Assembly: GCA_035628135.1 (NCBI GenBank)
Contig: DASPKM010000005.1
Span: 1 to 64,000 of the forward strand
Reading direction: 5' to 3'
Source: DASPKM01 sp035628135
GTDB taxonomy: Bacteria > Bacteroidota > Bacteroidia > Chitinophagales > Chitinophagaceae
DNA length: 64,000 nt
Position numbers and translations under genes: made by a program. The notes under the pieces are model-generated. The model was not told the origin of the DNA, did not search any database, and was given only the letters and a program-made list of their open reading frames with translations. Shown here in pieces: positions 43,168-51,274 of this stretch (the first letter of the stretch is position 1; each line of letters opens with the position of its first letter).

Positions 43168-44820
43168 ATGCTGCGCCGCTTGTACATACAGAATTACGCC
43201 ATCATCGATGAAATAGACATTTTGTTTTCCGGTAAGCTGAACGTAATTACCGGGGAAACCGGCGCGGGCAAGTCCATACTCATGGGAGCGCTTTCCCTTA
43301 TTCTCGGCAGCCGCGCCGATACAGGCGTTTTGCTCAACCGCGATAAAAAATGCGTGATCGAAGGCATTTTCGACATTGCGCATAAGACCGGGATCAGGGA
43401 TTTCCTTCAATCGAATGACCTTGACCCGAATGATGAATTGCTCATTCGCCGCGAGATCTCACCCAACGGCAAGAGCCGCGCATTTGTAAACGATACGCCG
43501 GTAAACCTGGAACAACTCCGCCAGGCGGCATCACTGCTGGTGGACCTTCACCAACAGTTCGATACGCTGGAACTGGGAGAAACCAGTTTTCAGCGCGAGG
43601 TACTGGACGCAATGGCTTCCAATAACAACCTGCTGAAGAAATATCAATCCGTATTCAACAACTGGCGGTTAATGCAGCGATCCCTGCAGGAACTATTGGA
43701 CCGCCGGCAACAGTTCCGCTCAACCTACGATTACCACCAGTTTTTGTTCAACGAACTGGAAGAAGCTTCTTTTACCGATAATGAACTGGAAGACCTGGAG
43801 GCCGAACTGAAGCTGTTGGAAAATGCAGAGAGCATCAAGAGCGTATTATCTGCTGCCGCATACCGGCTGCATGATACGGATGAACCGATCGTACAGCAAT
43901 TGAAATCCATCCACCATCAGTTGAATGCATACGCGGGTTATCACAACGACCTGCCGCATTTATTGCAACGCCTTCATTCCACCCAGGTAGAATTGCAGGA
44001 TATTGCCGGCGAGCTGGAGCGCATGAACGATCACATCAACCACGATGCGCGCCGCATCGAACAGATCAATGAGCGCATATCGCTTGGATACAAATTGCTG
44101 AAGAAGCATGGCGTGCAAAACACCGCAGGCTTGCTCGCGGTGCAGCACGAGCTTTCGGGTAAGCTGCAGGCGGTATTGGATATCGACGAATCGATATCGG
44201 CAAAAGAAAAAGAAACCGCCGCGTTGTTACACGGAGCAACTGCATTGGCGGAACAACTGCATAGCGCACGGCTAAAACAGATCAAGCCGCTTGAAAAGGA
44301 CGTGAATGAATTACTGGCAAGGGTAGGCATGCCGAATGCCCGGATGAAGATAACATTGGCAAACTGTGAGCTCGGCCTGTACGGAAAAGACGTTGCGGAG
44401 TTTTTATTCGATGCCAACAACACCAATCAATTACTGCCTTTGCGCAAGGTGGCATCGGGTGGGGAGTTGAGCAGGTTGATGCTCTGCATAAAATCGCTGG
44501 TGGCCGAAAAGATAGACCTGCCTACGATGATCTTCGACGAGATCGACAGCGGCATATCAGGCGAAGCAGCGCGCCAGGTAGGAATGATCATGAACGACCT
44601 GGCAGCCATGCGACAGGTAATTTGCATCACGCACCAGCCGCAGATTGCCGGCAAGGCGCATGTGCATTTTTACGTGTATAAAGAAATCGTGAAGGACGCC
44701 GTTAAAACGAACATCCGTCAATTGAGCAGGGAAGAGCGGATTACCGCTATCGCGCAGATGCTAAGCGGTGAGAAGCCTACGGCCGCGGCGATTGAAAATG
44801 CGAGGGAGATGTTGAATTGA
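43168..44820 (+). CDS. recN: DNA repair protein RecN
   Basis: SMC-like ATPase that assists double-strand break repair. 550 residues, the usual size. Walker A GETGAGKS at 29-36, in NVITGETGAGKSILMGALSL. The long coiled-coil middle is followed by the ABC signature VASGGELSRLMLCIKSLV and Walker B TMIFDEIDSGISGEAAR, with the switch histidine in VICITHQPQIAGKA. Start at ATG 43168 (MLRRLYIQNYAIID). It stands alone between a terminator and the fabI promoter. Confidence 0.97.
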   Translation: MLRRLYIQNYAIIDEIDILFSGKLNVITGETGAGKSILMGALSLILGSRADTGVLLNRDKKCVIEGIFDIAHKTGIRDFLQSNDLDPNDELLIRREISPNGKSRAFVNDTPVNLEQLRQAASLLVDLHQQFDTLELGETSFQREVLDAMASNNNLLKKYQSVFNNWRLMQRSLQELLDRRQQFRSTYDYHQFLFNELEEASFTDNELEDLEAELKLLENAESIKSVLSAAAYRLHDTDEPIVQQLKSIHHQLNAYAGYHNDLPHLLQRLHSTQVELQDIAGELERMNDHINHDARRIEQINERISLGYKLLKKHGVQNTAGLLAVQHELSGKLQAVLDIDESISAKEKETAALLHGATALAEQLHSARLKQIKPLEKDVNELLARVGMPNARMKITLANCELGLYGKDVAEFLFDANNTNQLLPLRKVASGGELSRLMLCIKSLVAEKIDLPTMIFDEIDSGISGEAARQVGMIMNDLAAMRQVICITHQPQIAGKAHVHFYVYKEIVKDAVKTNIRQLSREERITAIAQMLSGEKPTAAAIENAREMLN

Positions 44821-44847
44821 GGGATATTATTCGTTACCATATCTTCG
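44817..44847 (+). promoter_or_regulatory. Promoter for fabI
   Basis: TTG at 44817-44819, a 20-base spacer and TATCTTCG at 44840-44847 fit the Bacteroidota -33/-7 pattern. The TTG overlaps the recN stop codon. Transcription would start about 20 bases before the fabI ATG at 44874. Confidence 0.5.
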
Positions 44848-44873
44848 CTGTAATATATAATAATTGAACTGTC

Positions 44874-45686
44874 ATGGCATATAACTTACTCAAAGGCAAA
44901 AAGGGAATCATCTTTGGAGCATTGGACGAAAAATCGATAGCCTGGCGCACAGCGCTGCGTTGTCATGAAGAAGGCGCGCAGATAGTGCTTTCCAATGCGC
45001 CTGTGGCATTGAGAATGGGAGAGATCAACAAACTCGCCGAAGCCGTGCAGGCGCCCGTTATAGGCGCCGATGTTACCAATATGGATAACCTTAAAAAGCT
45101 GTTCGAGGAAAGCATGAAGCATTTTGGCGGAGGCATCGACTTTGTGCTGCATTCCATTGGCATGAGCCTGAACGTGCGCAAGGGAAAGCATTATACCGAG
45201 CTGAATTACGAATGGAACCAAAAGACCCTCGATATATCGGCCATGAGTTTGCACCGCGTGCTGCGCACGGCCTGGGACATGGATGCGCTGAACGAATGGG
45301 CAAGCGTGGTGGCCCTTACTTATATCGCGGCGCAACGCGTGTTCCCCGATTACAATGAGATGGCCGATGCCAAGGCCCTGCTGGAAAGCGTTACACGCAG
45401 CTTCGGGTATCAATACGGTGTTCGTAAAAAAGTAAGGGTGAACACCGTTTCGCAATCGCCCACGCGCACAACAGCGGGCAGCGGCGTAAAAGGGTTCGAT
45501 GGATTTATCAGCTATGCCGAAAAAATGAGCCCCCTGGGCAATGCCACCGGCGACCAGTGCGCAGATTATTGTGTTGCACTTTTCTCGGACCTTACCCGGA
45601 TGGTGACCATGCAAAACCTCTTCCACGACGGCGGCTTCTCGTATACTGGGGTAACCGAGGCCGTTATTCAGCAGATGGAAAAATAA
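44874..45686 (+). CDS. fabI: Enoyl-[acyl-carrier-protein] reductase FabI
   Basis: Last step of each fatty-acid elongation cycle, reducing enoyl-ACP with NADH. 270 residues. Cofactor motif GIIFGALDEKSIAW near the N-terminus, catalytic tyrosines 150 (ALTYIAAQ) and 160, and the Y-x6-K motif YNEMADAK (Y160, K167). The sequence shows the family signature VLHSIGMSL. Compared with E. coli, the YNVMGLAK loop is replaced by YNEMADAK, so inhibitor affinity might differ. SemiSWEET follows after 17 bases. Confidence 0.96.
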   Translation: MAYNLLKGKKGIIFGALDEKSIAWRTALRCHEEGAQIVLSNAPVALRMGEINKLAEAVQAPVIGADVTNMDNLKKLFEESMKHFGGGIDFVLHSIGMSLNVRKGKHYTELNYEWNQKTLDISAMSLHRVLRTAWDMDALNEWASVVALTYIAAQRVFPDYNEMADAKALLESVTRSFGYQYGVRKKVRVNTVSQSPTRTTAGSGVKGFDGFISYAEKMSPLGNATGDQCADYCVALFSDLTRMVTMQNLFHDGGFSYTGVTEAVIQQMEK

Positions 45687-45703
45687 ATACTACAACTCAA
45701 CAA

Positions 45704-45961
45704 ATGCATTGGATAGAATACATAGGCTTGCTGGGAGCGTTCCTGTCCAGCATCACCTTTATCCCGCAAGTATACAAAGCATGGCAATCCAGGAGCATTG
45801 GCGACCTTAGCAGCTGGATGCTCATGATAGTGCTGACCAGCGTAATAGTATGGCTGGTATATGGAATTTACCTGGACCTGTTGCCGGTCATAATCGCCAA
45901 TGCGGTAATATTGGCACTGGCTTTAATGCTGCTGTACTTTAAACTTACGTTTAAGAAATAA
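45704..45961 (+). CDS. SemiSWEET sugar transporter
   Basis: An 85-residue membrane protein with three helices, half of a SWEET transporter; two copies assemble into a sugar uniporter. The first helix carries the conserved Pro-Gln (FIPQVYKAWQSRS, residues 20-22). The pattern SIGDLSSWMLMIVLTSVIVW fits the family, with a proline-less second helix. Start at ATG 45704 (MHWIEYIGLLG). It lies 17 bases after fabI and may share its transcript. A second, only distantly similar copy lies at the right edge of the window. Confidence 0.9.
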   Translation: MHWIEYIGLLGAFLSSITFIPQVYKAWQSRSIGDLSSWMLMIVLTSVIVWLVYGIYLDLLPVIIANAVILALALMLLYFKLTFKK

Positions 45962-46004
45962 ATTAAGGGTTCAATACATCATCAGGCCGGGAGTGGCGCC
46001 TTGC

Positions 46005-46226
46005 CTAATATTCGTCTTCGTTGAATAGAAAATCCTCCTGCGAGGGGTAGTCAGGCCAGATATCTTCAATGCTTTCATATACCTCCCCCTCATCTTCCAG
46101 CTCCTGGAGATTTTCAACCACTTCGATAGGGGCGCCGGAACGAATGGCATAATCGATCAGCTCGTCTTTAGTAGCTGGCCATGGGGCGTCTTCAAGGTAT
46201 GAAGCCAATTCGAGAGTCCAGAACAT
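46005..46226 (-). CDS. DUF2795 domain-containing protein
   Basis: A 73-residue acidic protein highly conserved across Bacteroidota. It begins MFWTLELASYLEDAPWPATK and contains YAIRSGAPIEVVENLQELED, then EVYESIEDIWPDYPSQEDF, ending in NEDEY. The helix-turn-helix-like layout (DELIDYAIRSGAP) places it in the DUF2795 group, but its function is unknown. It has a good promoter about 50 bases upstream at 46275-46304 and stands alone. Confidence 0.9.
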   Translation of the reverse strand: MFWTLELASYLEDAPWPATKDELIDYAIRSGAPIEVVENLQELEDEGEVYESIEDIWPDYPSQEDFLFNEDEY

Positions 46227-46274
46227 TTGGTTTGGTTTAATTTTTTAAAGGAAGCACCGGGTCCGGATTTTTCG

Positions 46275-46304
46275 CAAAAGTAATTTTTACAATGAATCCA
46301 CAAA
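46275..46304 (-). promoter_or_regulatory. Promoter for the DUF2795 gene
   Basis: On the minus strand, TTTG (complement of 46301-46304), an 18-base spacer and TACTTTTG (complement of 46275-46282) fit the Bacteroidota -33/-7 consensus. The transcript would have a leader of about 40 bases. Confidence 0.6.
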
Positions 46305-46434
46305 ATTCTTCTTCACAATTTAACGCCGCGGCTCCGCTTCTATTTTATTAATTATTGCCGAATATGGAATACCGGGGCTGGTTAATGTCGGCCCGAACCA
46401 TTAGGTTTGTGCCTCAATGCATTAAAAACGTTGC

Positions 46435-47088
46435 ATGCTCACCGCAAAAAATATCCAGAAATACTATGGTAGCCTTTGGGTTTTAAAGGGAGTAGACCTG
46501 GAAATCCGCAAAGGAGAGATCGTCACCATTGCCGGTCCTTCGGGCTCTGGTAAAAGTACTTTGCTGCACATTTTAGGAACACTGGATAGGCCCAGTAATG
46601 GTGAAATTTACCTGAACCAGCAGCCATTGTTGCAGTTAAACGGAAAAGCGATGGCGGCTTTCCGCAACCGGCACATCGGGTTCGTGTTCCAGTTCCATCA
46701 TTTGCTGCCCGAATTTACCGCGATAGAAAACATTTGCATACCGGGTTGGATAGCGGGGCGGAAAAAGAAAGAAGTATCACAAAGGGCCGAGAACCTTTTA
46801 CATACCCTGGGATTGGGCGACCGCATGAACAATAAGCCCATGGAGCTTTCCGGTGGCGAACAACAGCGGGTAGCGGTGGCCCGGGCGCTTATCAACGAGC
46901 CGGATATTGTTTTTGCCGATGAACCTACGGGCAACCTTGATTCGGCCAATGCAAGGGAATTGCATCAATTGTTTTTTGAGCTCCGCGAAAAGCTCAGGCA
47001 AACCTTCCTTATCGTTACCCATAACGAAGAACTCGCGGGCATGAGCGATAGGATATTGCACATGAGGGACGGAAAGATCATCAACTAA
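46435..47088 (+). CDS. lolD: ABC transporter ATP-binding protein, LolD-like
   Basis: 217 residues, an ATPase of the LolD/MacB group which drives release of lipoproteins from the inner membrane. Walker A GPSGSGKST at 34-42, Q-loop GFVFQFHHLLPEFTA, ABC signature LSGGEQQRVAVARAL and Walker B DIVFADEPTGNLDS, with the switch histidine in IVTHNEE. The matching permease LolC/LolE is not nearby, as often in Bacteroidota. A TAGGTTTG box at 46402-46409 could be its -7 promoter element. Start at ATG 46435. Confidence 0.9.
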   Translation: MLTAKNIQKYYGSLWVLKGVDLEIRKGEIVTIAGPSGSGKSTLLHILGTLDRPSNGEIYLNQQPLLQLNGKAMAAFRNRHIGFVFQFHHLLPEFTAIENICIPGWIAGRKKKEVSQRAENLLHTLGLGDRMNNKPMELSGGEQQRVAVARALINEPDIVFADEPTGNLDSANARELHQLFFELREKLRQTFLIVTHNEELAGMSDRILHMRDGKIIN

Positions 47089-47375
47089 TCTGTCAAATCA
47101 TTGGTCGTTAAATCAATGAGTAATTGGCACTGGCTCATTATTGGTTGACAGAACGCCGGCGGTGATGTTCGGGGTTTGGACTACGGTAAACGCGGAAACC
47201 GGGCTAAAGCGAATGTATGGTTGAAAATGTGTAGTTCGGTTATCCGAATGCCGGATAATCACGATTCGGCACAAATTGCGTTAATAAATAGCAAATAGTT
47301 TACCGCATATTGCACCGCTTACTCACGCCCTGTATATTGCAGCGCTTTATCACATTAACCCCTAAACTCGCATCG
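47089..47375. other. Intergenic region with hairpins
   Basis: No gene is seen in these 287 bases. Soon after the lolD stop there is a loose inverted element (CTGTCAA at 47091-47097 with TTGACAG near 47146-47152, enclosing TCATTGG-type words similar to those at 15664). At 47240-47258 a perfect 7-bp hairpin TTATCCG-AATGC-CGGATAA occurs. The last 60 bases, T/A-rich, probably hold the lipoprotein promoter (TATATTGC near 47332), but I cannot point to it with confidence. Confidence 0.5.
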
Positions 47376-47924
47376 ATGAAAAAGTTTCTACTCCCTGTTT
47401 CTCTTTTCACCGTTCTTATCTGCGCCAGCTGCGCTTCTATTGTAAGCAAAAGCATTTACAACGTACGGCTCGCCAGCTCACCGAGCGAGGCCACCGTTCA
47501 GGTATTCGATAAAATGGGCCGTGAAATATTCAATGGCACCACCCCCACGCAGGTGGAGCTTAAAAGCGGCGCCGGGTATTTTAAGAAGGCCGAATACATC
47601 ATAAAATATTCCAAGGAAGGATACCTGACCAAGGAGGTAACCATTTCCGCCGATATCAACGGATGGTATTTCGGTAATATCGTATTTGGCGGATTGATCG
47701 GCTTTTTGATCGTGGACCCCGCAACAGGCGCCATGTACCGATTAGACCGGACCGACTTAAATGAAACACTCGCCCCGCAAACGGAAAAATCCACCGGCGC
47801 AACGGGCAATCCTGGAATACCCGCCACTGCCAGAGAAAGCAAGGCCGGTGAAAAATCGCTACATATCATCGAGCTGCAACAGGTTCCGGAACATATGAGG
47901 AAGAACCTGGTGATGATTCAATAA
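47376..47924 (+). CDS. Lipoprotein with PEGA-like domain
   Basis: A 182-residue lipoprotein; signal peptide MKKFLLPVSLFTVLICASC with the lipid-bound cysteine at 19 followed by another Cys. Residues about 28-95 have a PEGA-like pattern (VRLASSPSEATVQVFDKMGR, then FNGTTPTQVELKSG). A hydrophobic glycine-rich hairpin follows (NIVFGGLIGFLIVDPATGAM), which is conserved in a family of small bacterial lipoproteins. The tail is disordered. Likely peptidoglycan- or envelope-associated; function unknown. Start at ATG 47376. Confidence 0.8.
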   Translation: MKKFLLPVSLFTVLICASCASIVSKSIYNVRLASSPSEATVQVFDKMGREIFNGTTPTQVELKSGAGYFKKAEYIIKYSKEGYLTKEVTISADINGWYFGNIVFGGLIGFLIVDPATGAMYRLDRTDLNETLAPQTEKSTGATGNPGIPATARESKAGEKSLHIIELQQVPEHMRKNLVMIQ

Positions 47925-47948
47925 ACGGGTGATTCCAATAAAGGATAA

Positions 47949-47998
47949 GTTGAAAGTTCAACGTTGAAGGCTGGATGTTATACGTTGAATGCCGGATA
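47949..47998. repeat. Short tandem repeat ACGTTGAA-GGAT
   Basis: Two 16-base copies, ACGTTGAAGGCTGGAT (47961-47976) and ACGTTGAATGCCGGAT (47982-47997), lie 21 bases apart, preceded by a related GTTGAAAGTTCA. They fill the gap between convergent lipoprotein and permease genes. Confidence 0.55.
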
Positions 47999-48017
47999 GC
48001 GGTGATGGCGCATGACA

Positions 48018-49109
48018 TCACTTGGGCGCCCGCGCATACAGGAACATTGCCACTAAAGAAAAGATAATATTTGGCAACCACGCTGCCAGCATGGGGTTCA
48101 GGTCGGCATTGGTAGAAAATACGGTGGAGAAAGTATTCATACCAAAAAACAATACGCCCAGCACCAGTCCCATGGCCAGGTGAAGTCCCAACCCGCCCCT
48201 GGTCTTGCGCGAAGCAATGATGGCGCCTATAAGCGTAAGTATTATTACCGATACCGGGGTAGCGTCGCGTTTATGGCGCTCCACCTTAAATTCATTCAGT
48301 CCTTCCTGCCCGCGGATGTTTGCCTGCCGGATGTATTCCTGCAGCTCCGGCGTGGTCAGCTTGTCCTTCATATACCGGTCGCGCCTAAGCTCGGAGGGCT
48401 TTAAATTAAGACTGATGTTCATAGATGGTATCTGCCTGAGCGTTTCCGTGAGCCCGCTTACTTTCCGCTCAATTACGTTCTCCAGCTTCCAATCTTTCCG
48501 GGCAGTATCCCATTTAATGGTCTCGGCGCGCAGGTTGTAATTGACCTTGTTGCCGTTCACGCGTTGCAAAAAGAAATTAGAAGCCGATTTATTGGTGGTA
48601 TCGTAATACCGCATGCCCACAAATGTGCTGGGGTCTACCTGGAAATAATAATTGTTGTTGCGGTAAAGGCCGGAATAGTAAGAGCTGTGTGCGTCTACAT
48701 ACCTGGTTTGGAAATTTCCCCTGATCACATTGGCCTGTGGTATCAGGTACCGGCTCGCAAACCAAAAGCTAAGCCCTAAAAATATGGCGCCTACCAGGTA
48801 AGGCCGCAGAAAACGGTTGTAAGGAACGCCACCCGCTATGATGGCCACGACCTCCGAGCGCCCTGCCATTTTTGAAGTAAAAAAGATGACGGCAATGAAC
48901 ACCATCAATGGAAAGATCATGGAAATAATAAAGGGCACAAAGCCGGCATAATAATCCGTGAATATCTCGACGGTGCTTAAGCCCGACTTCACGAAATCGT
49001 CTGTTTTTTCGCTGGCATCGATGGCTACCGCAATAATGGAAAACATAAGCAGCGTAAACACTACGGCCACCAGGTATTTTTTCAATATGTACCAATCCAG
49101 GATCTTCAT
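48018..49109 (-). CDS. LptF/LptG family permease
   Basis: A 363-residue inner-membrane protein of the LptF/LptG family, which, with the ATPase LptB, extracts lipopolysaccharide and pushes it toward the LptC-A-D bridge. It has three membrane helices at each end (YLVAVVFTLLMFSIIAVAI; FVPFIISMIFPLMVFIAVIF at the N-terminal side; a C-terminal trio ending AAWLPNIIFSLVAMFLYA). Between them lies a periplasmic beta-jellyroll (about 130-270). Start at ATG 49107-49109 (MKILDWYILKKYL). I cannot tell LptF from LptG. A TACTTTTG box at 49130-49137 on the same strand is a likely -7 element. Confidence 0.93.
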   Translation of the reverse strand: MKILDWYILKKYLVAVVFTLLMFSIIAVAIDASEKTDDFVKSGLSTVEIFTDYYAGFVPFIISMIFPLMVFIAVIFFTSKMAGRSEVVAIIAGGVPYNRFLRPYLVGAIFLGLSFWFASRYLIPQANVIRGNFQTRYVDAHSSYYSGLYRNNNYYFQVDPSTFVGMRYYDTTNKSASNFFLQRVNGNKVNYNLRAETIKWDTARKDWKLENVIERKVSGLTETLRQIPSMNISLNLKPSELRRDRYMKDKLTTPELQEYIRQANIRGQEGLNEFKVERHKRDATPVSVIILTLIGAIIASRKTRGGLGLHLAMGLVLGVLFFGMNTFSTVFSTNADLNPMLAAWLPNIIFSLVAMFLYARAPK

Positions 49110-49129
49110 GCACTGCTTTTTCAGGCGGT

Positions 49130-49137
49130 CAAAAGTA
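49130..49137 (-). promoter_or_regulatory. -7 promoter box for the LptF/LptG permease gene
   Basis: TACTTTTG on the minus strand fits TAnnTTTG, 20 bases before the permease start codon. No convincing -33 is seen. It lies back to back with the crp-type promoter at 49151-49180. Confidence 0.4.
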
Positions 49138-49150
49138 GGGCAAAAAACCG

Positions 49151-49180
49151 TTGAGGGCTGTGAAAGCTACGCTATATTTG
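49151..49180 (+). promoter_or_regulatory. Promoter for the Crp/Fnr gene
   Basis: TTG at 49151-49153, a 19-base spacer and TATATTTG at 49173-49180 match the Bacteroidota -33/-7 consensus. The leader to ATG 49244 would be about 55 bases and includes an AAAGTTAAAAGTCAAAA repeat. Confidence 0.6.
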
Positions 49181-49243
49181 GTATAAGTTAGAGTTGAAAG
49201 TTAAAAGTCAAAAAGTTAGGGGAACACCAAGCACGCTTCACGT

Positions 49244-49825
49244 ATGTTCAACAAACTGCTCTCTTACATAACCCGCTATATTCAACTGACAGACGATGAA
49301 ACCGCCTTCCTTGTTTCCTTGCTCAAGGTAAAGCAACTGCGCAGGCGCCAATACCTGCTACAGGCAGGCGACATCAATAAATACGAGTGTTTTGTAAATT
49401 CCGGCTGCCTGCGCGCCTACCTTATCGACGAGAAAGGCCAGGAACACGTTACGCAATTTGCCATAGAAGAATGGTGGATCAGCGATATGCACAGCTATCT
49501 TACCCAAACTCCTTCGGCCTACCACATCGATGCATTGGAAGATTCAGAACTGGTGGTCATCGACAGGCCCAATTACGAACTGCTGCTGGAGCGCATTCCC
49601 AAGTTCGAGAAAATGTTCCGCATCATATTGCAAAACGCTTTCATTGCACAGCAGCAGCGCATTGTGCAAAACATCAGCCTGCCCGCGCATGAACGCTATC
49701 TTTCCTTCGTTCAAAAATACCCGAAGTTCGAGCAGCGGCTGCCTCAGCACCAGATAGCATCGTACCTGGGTATTACACCGGAATCGCTTAGCCGCATCCG
49801 CAAACAATTGGCCGAGCGCCCCTGA
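49244..49825 (+). CDS. Crp/Fnr family transcriptional regulator
   Basis: A 193-residue regulator. The N-terminal cyclic-nucleotide-binding-like beta roll spans about residues 20-120 (RRQYLLQAGDINKYECFVNSG, then LRAYLIDEKGQEHVTQFAIE, EWWISD). The C-terminal helix-turn-helix is QHQIASYLGITPESLSRIRKQ, with the usual SxxRI recognition helix. No cysteine cluster for an Fnr-type iron-sulfur centre is visible, so it may bind a nucleotide or another ligand. It precedes a SnoaL-like gene by about 90 bases on the same strand and may control it. Confidence 0.9.
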   Translation: MFNKLLSYITRYIQLTDDETAFLVSLLKVKQLRRRQYLLQAGDINKYECFVNSGCLRAYLIDEKGQEHVTQFAIEEWWISDMHSYLTQTPSAYHIDALEDSELVVIDRPNYELLLERIPKFEKMFRIILQNAFIAQQQRIVQNISLPAHERYLSFVQKYPKFEQRLPQHQIASYLGITPESLSRIRKQLAERP

Positions 49826-49917
49826 CTGCTTAACATACATCAATAGAATTTCTTATCACACGTCATTGGACGAAAGGCTGATGCCAAAGCAATTTTGTGC
49901 ATCAAAAAAAAATATTT

Positions 49918-50271
49918 ATGAGCACAGTACAACAACAAATCGCGCACCTGAACCAACTGGTGCTGGAAGGAAAACCAATGGAAGCATTCGAATTGTATTA
50001 CGATGATGAAGTGGTGATGCAGGAAAATGCGCAACAGCCCACCGTCGGCAAAGCGGCCAACCGCCAACGCGAACAGGATTTCTTCGGCAGCATCACCGAG
50101 TTCCGCAAGGCGAGCGTATTAGGCGTAACCTATGGCGATAACCTTACCTCGGTGATATGGGAGTACGATTATACGCATAAGGATTGGGGCGTGCGCAACT
50201 ATACCCAGGTATCGGTGCAGCATTGGAAGAACGGAAAGATCGTAAAGGAACAATTCTTTTATGGCAACTAA
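49918..50271 (+). CDS. SnoaL-like/NTF2-fold protein
   Basis: A 117-residue protein with the cone-shaped NTF2 fold used by SnoaL-type cyclases, isomerases and stress proteins. Residues such as LVLEGKPMEAFELYYDDEVV near the N-terminus and SVQHWKNGKIVKEQFFY at the end are typical. The start is ATG 49918, preceded by A-rich sequence. It is the gene after a Crp/Fnr regulator, which is a frequent pairing. Function is not known from the sequence. Confidence 0.8.
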   Translation: MSTVQQQIAHLNQLVLEGKPMEAFELYYDDEVVMQENAQQPTVGKAANRQREQDFFGSITEFRKASVLGVTYGDNLTSVIWEYDYTHKDWGVRNYTQVSVQHWKNGKIVKEQFFYGN

Positions 50272-50377
50272 GGGTGGCCGTTGGCGCTGCCGTAGGTCAT
50301 ACAGCTATACCGCCATTTAACCATTTTGTCGTTTGCCGTCTTGTATATAACAGTAGCTTACTGGTAAAATTTACTGT

Positions 50378-50923
50378 ATGAAGAAAATTTACCAAATCTA
50401 CTGCCTCCTGGCATTGCTGCTCATGAGCCTGGGCAGCTTTGCACAATCTCTTAACGGCGACAGCCTTCGCGCACAATTGCTGAAAGATTGGGAGCGTGCA
50501 AAGGCCTATACCAAAGAATACCTGGACGCCATGCCCGAGGATGGCATCAATTACAAGCCCACGCCGGAGATCCGCAGCTTTGCGGAACAAATGCTGCACC
50601 TGTCGCAGGGCAACGTAGGGCTTTCATCCAATGCCAGCGGCAAGCCCAGGATCTACCAGGGACAGAACCTGGAAAAAATGGAAGAGTTCAAAACCAAGGC
50701 ATCCCTTACTAAGGTAGTAATGGAGTGCTATGATTTTGTGATCGATGGCATCAGGAATGCGGATGTGACGAAGTGGTCGGAAAAAGTAAAGCGTGGCAAT
50801 TTCGATGAAACAAGGCTGGCCTGGTTGAATAAGGCCTTTGAACACCAGACACACCATCGCGGACAGACCACCATTTATCTCAGGATGAAAGGAGTTACGC
50901 CGCCGAATGAGAAGCTGTTCTGA
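50378..50923 (+). CDS. DinB family protein with signal peptide
   Basis: A 181-residue protein with a signal peptide, MKKIYQIYCLLALLLMSLGS, cut near FAQS. The mature part is a four-helix DinB/YfiT-type bundle with a metal site usually made of three histidines. Candidates are the His in EQMLHLSQGNVG and those in EHQTHHRGQTTIYLRMKG. DinB proteins act as metal-dependent transferases or are of unknown function. An exported form is common in Bacteroidota. The long gap that follows contains the large hairpins described below. Confidence 0.85.
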   Translation: MKKIYQIYCLLALLLMSLGSFAQSLNGDSLRAQLLKDWERAKAYTKEYLDAMPEDGINYKPTPEIRSFAEQMLHLSQGNVGLSSNASGKPRIYQGQNLEKMEEFKTKASLTKVVMECYDFVIDGIRNADVTKWSEKVKRGNFDETRLAWLNKAFEHQTHHRGQTTIYLRMKGVTPPNEKLF

Positions 50924-51009
50924 TAAGTACTTATATACTGCCCGGGTACCAATATAACAGCTTGCATATTGAAGGAAGGACATAGGTTTTAATCAGGAGC
51001 CGTATACCT

Positions 51010-51049
51010 GATAGTAGTTCGGATAGCCTGATACATCCTACTATCCGAA
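51010..51049. repeat. Nested alternative inverted repeats
   Basis: TTCGGATAG at 51018-51026 pairs with CTATCCGAA at 51041-51049. GATAGTAG at 51010-51017 pairs with CTACTATC at 51038-51045. The right arms overlap, so the two helices exclude one another. They lie in the 350-base gap between the DinB and Nudix genes, which holds no gene. Confidence 0.55.
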
Positions 51050-51105
51050 AACGTCATAGCCCACTAGAACTTTCGGGCAAGTCTTGAGTCATGGGTTGTA
51101 TCAGC

Positions 51106-51149
51106 AAAGCGCGAATCATTACCCAAACGGATAATGTTTCGCGCTTTTT
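51106..51149 (+). terminator. Large terminator-like hairpin
   Basis: A 10-bp outer stem (AAAGCGCGAA with TTCGCGCTTT) encloses a second stem (CATTACC with GGATAATG, one bulged A) around a 5-base loop, and the right arm runs into TTTTT. It lies 183 bases after the DinB stop codon, too far for an ordinary terminator of that gene, so it may end a leader or a small RNA. Alternatively it is a late terminator for the DinB transcript. Confidence 0.6.
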
Positions 51150-51274
51150 CCATTTATATATCTGTATACGTTTGCATCTGCGTAGCTAGCGTTTGGATTG
51201 ATCGTATCGGCGGCTGATATGTAGGGCATCAGCAGCGTCATATTTGCGTACTTTCGGGCAAATAATAATCTTTC

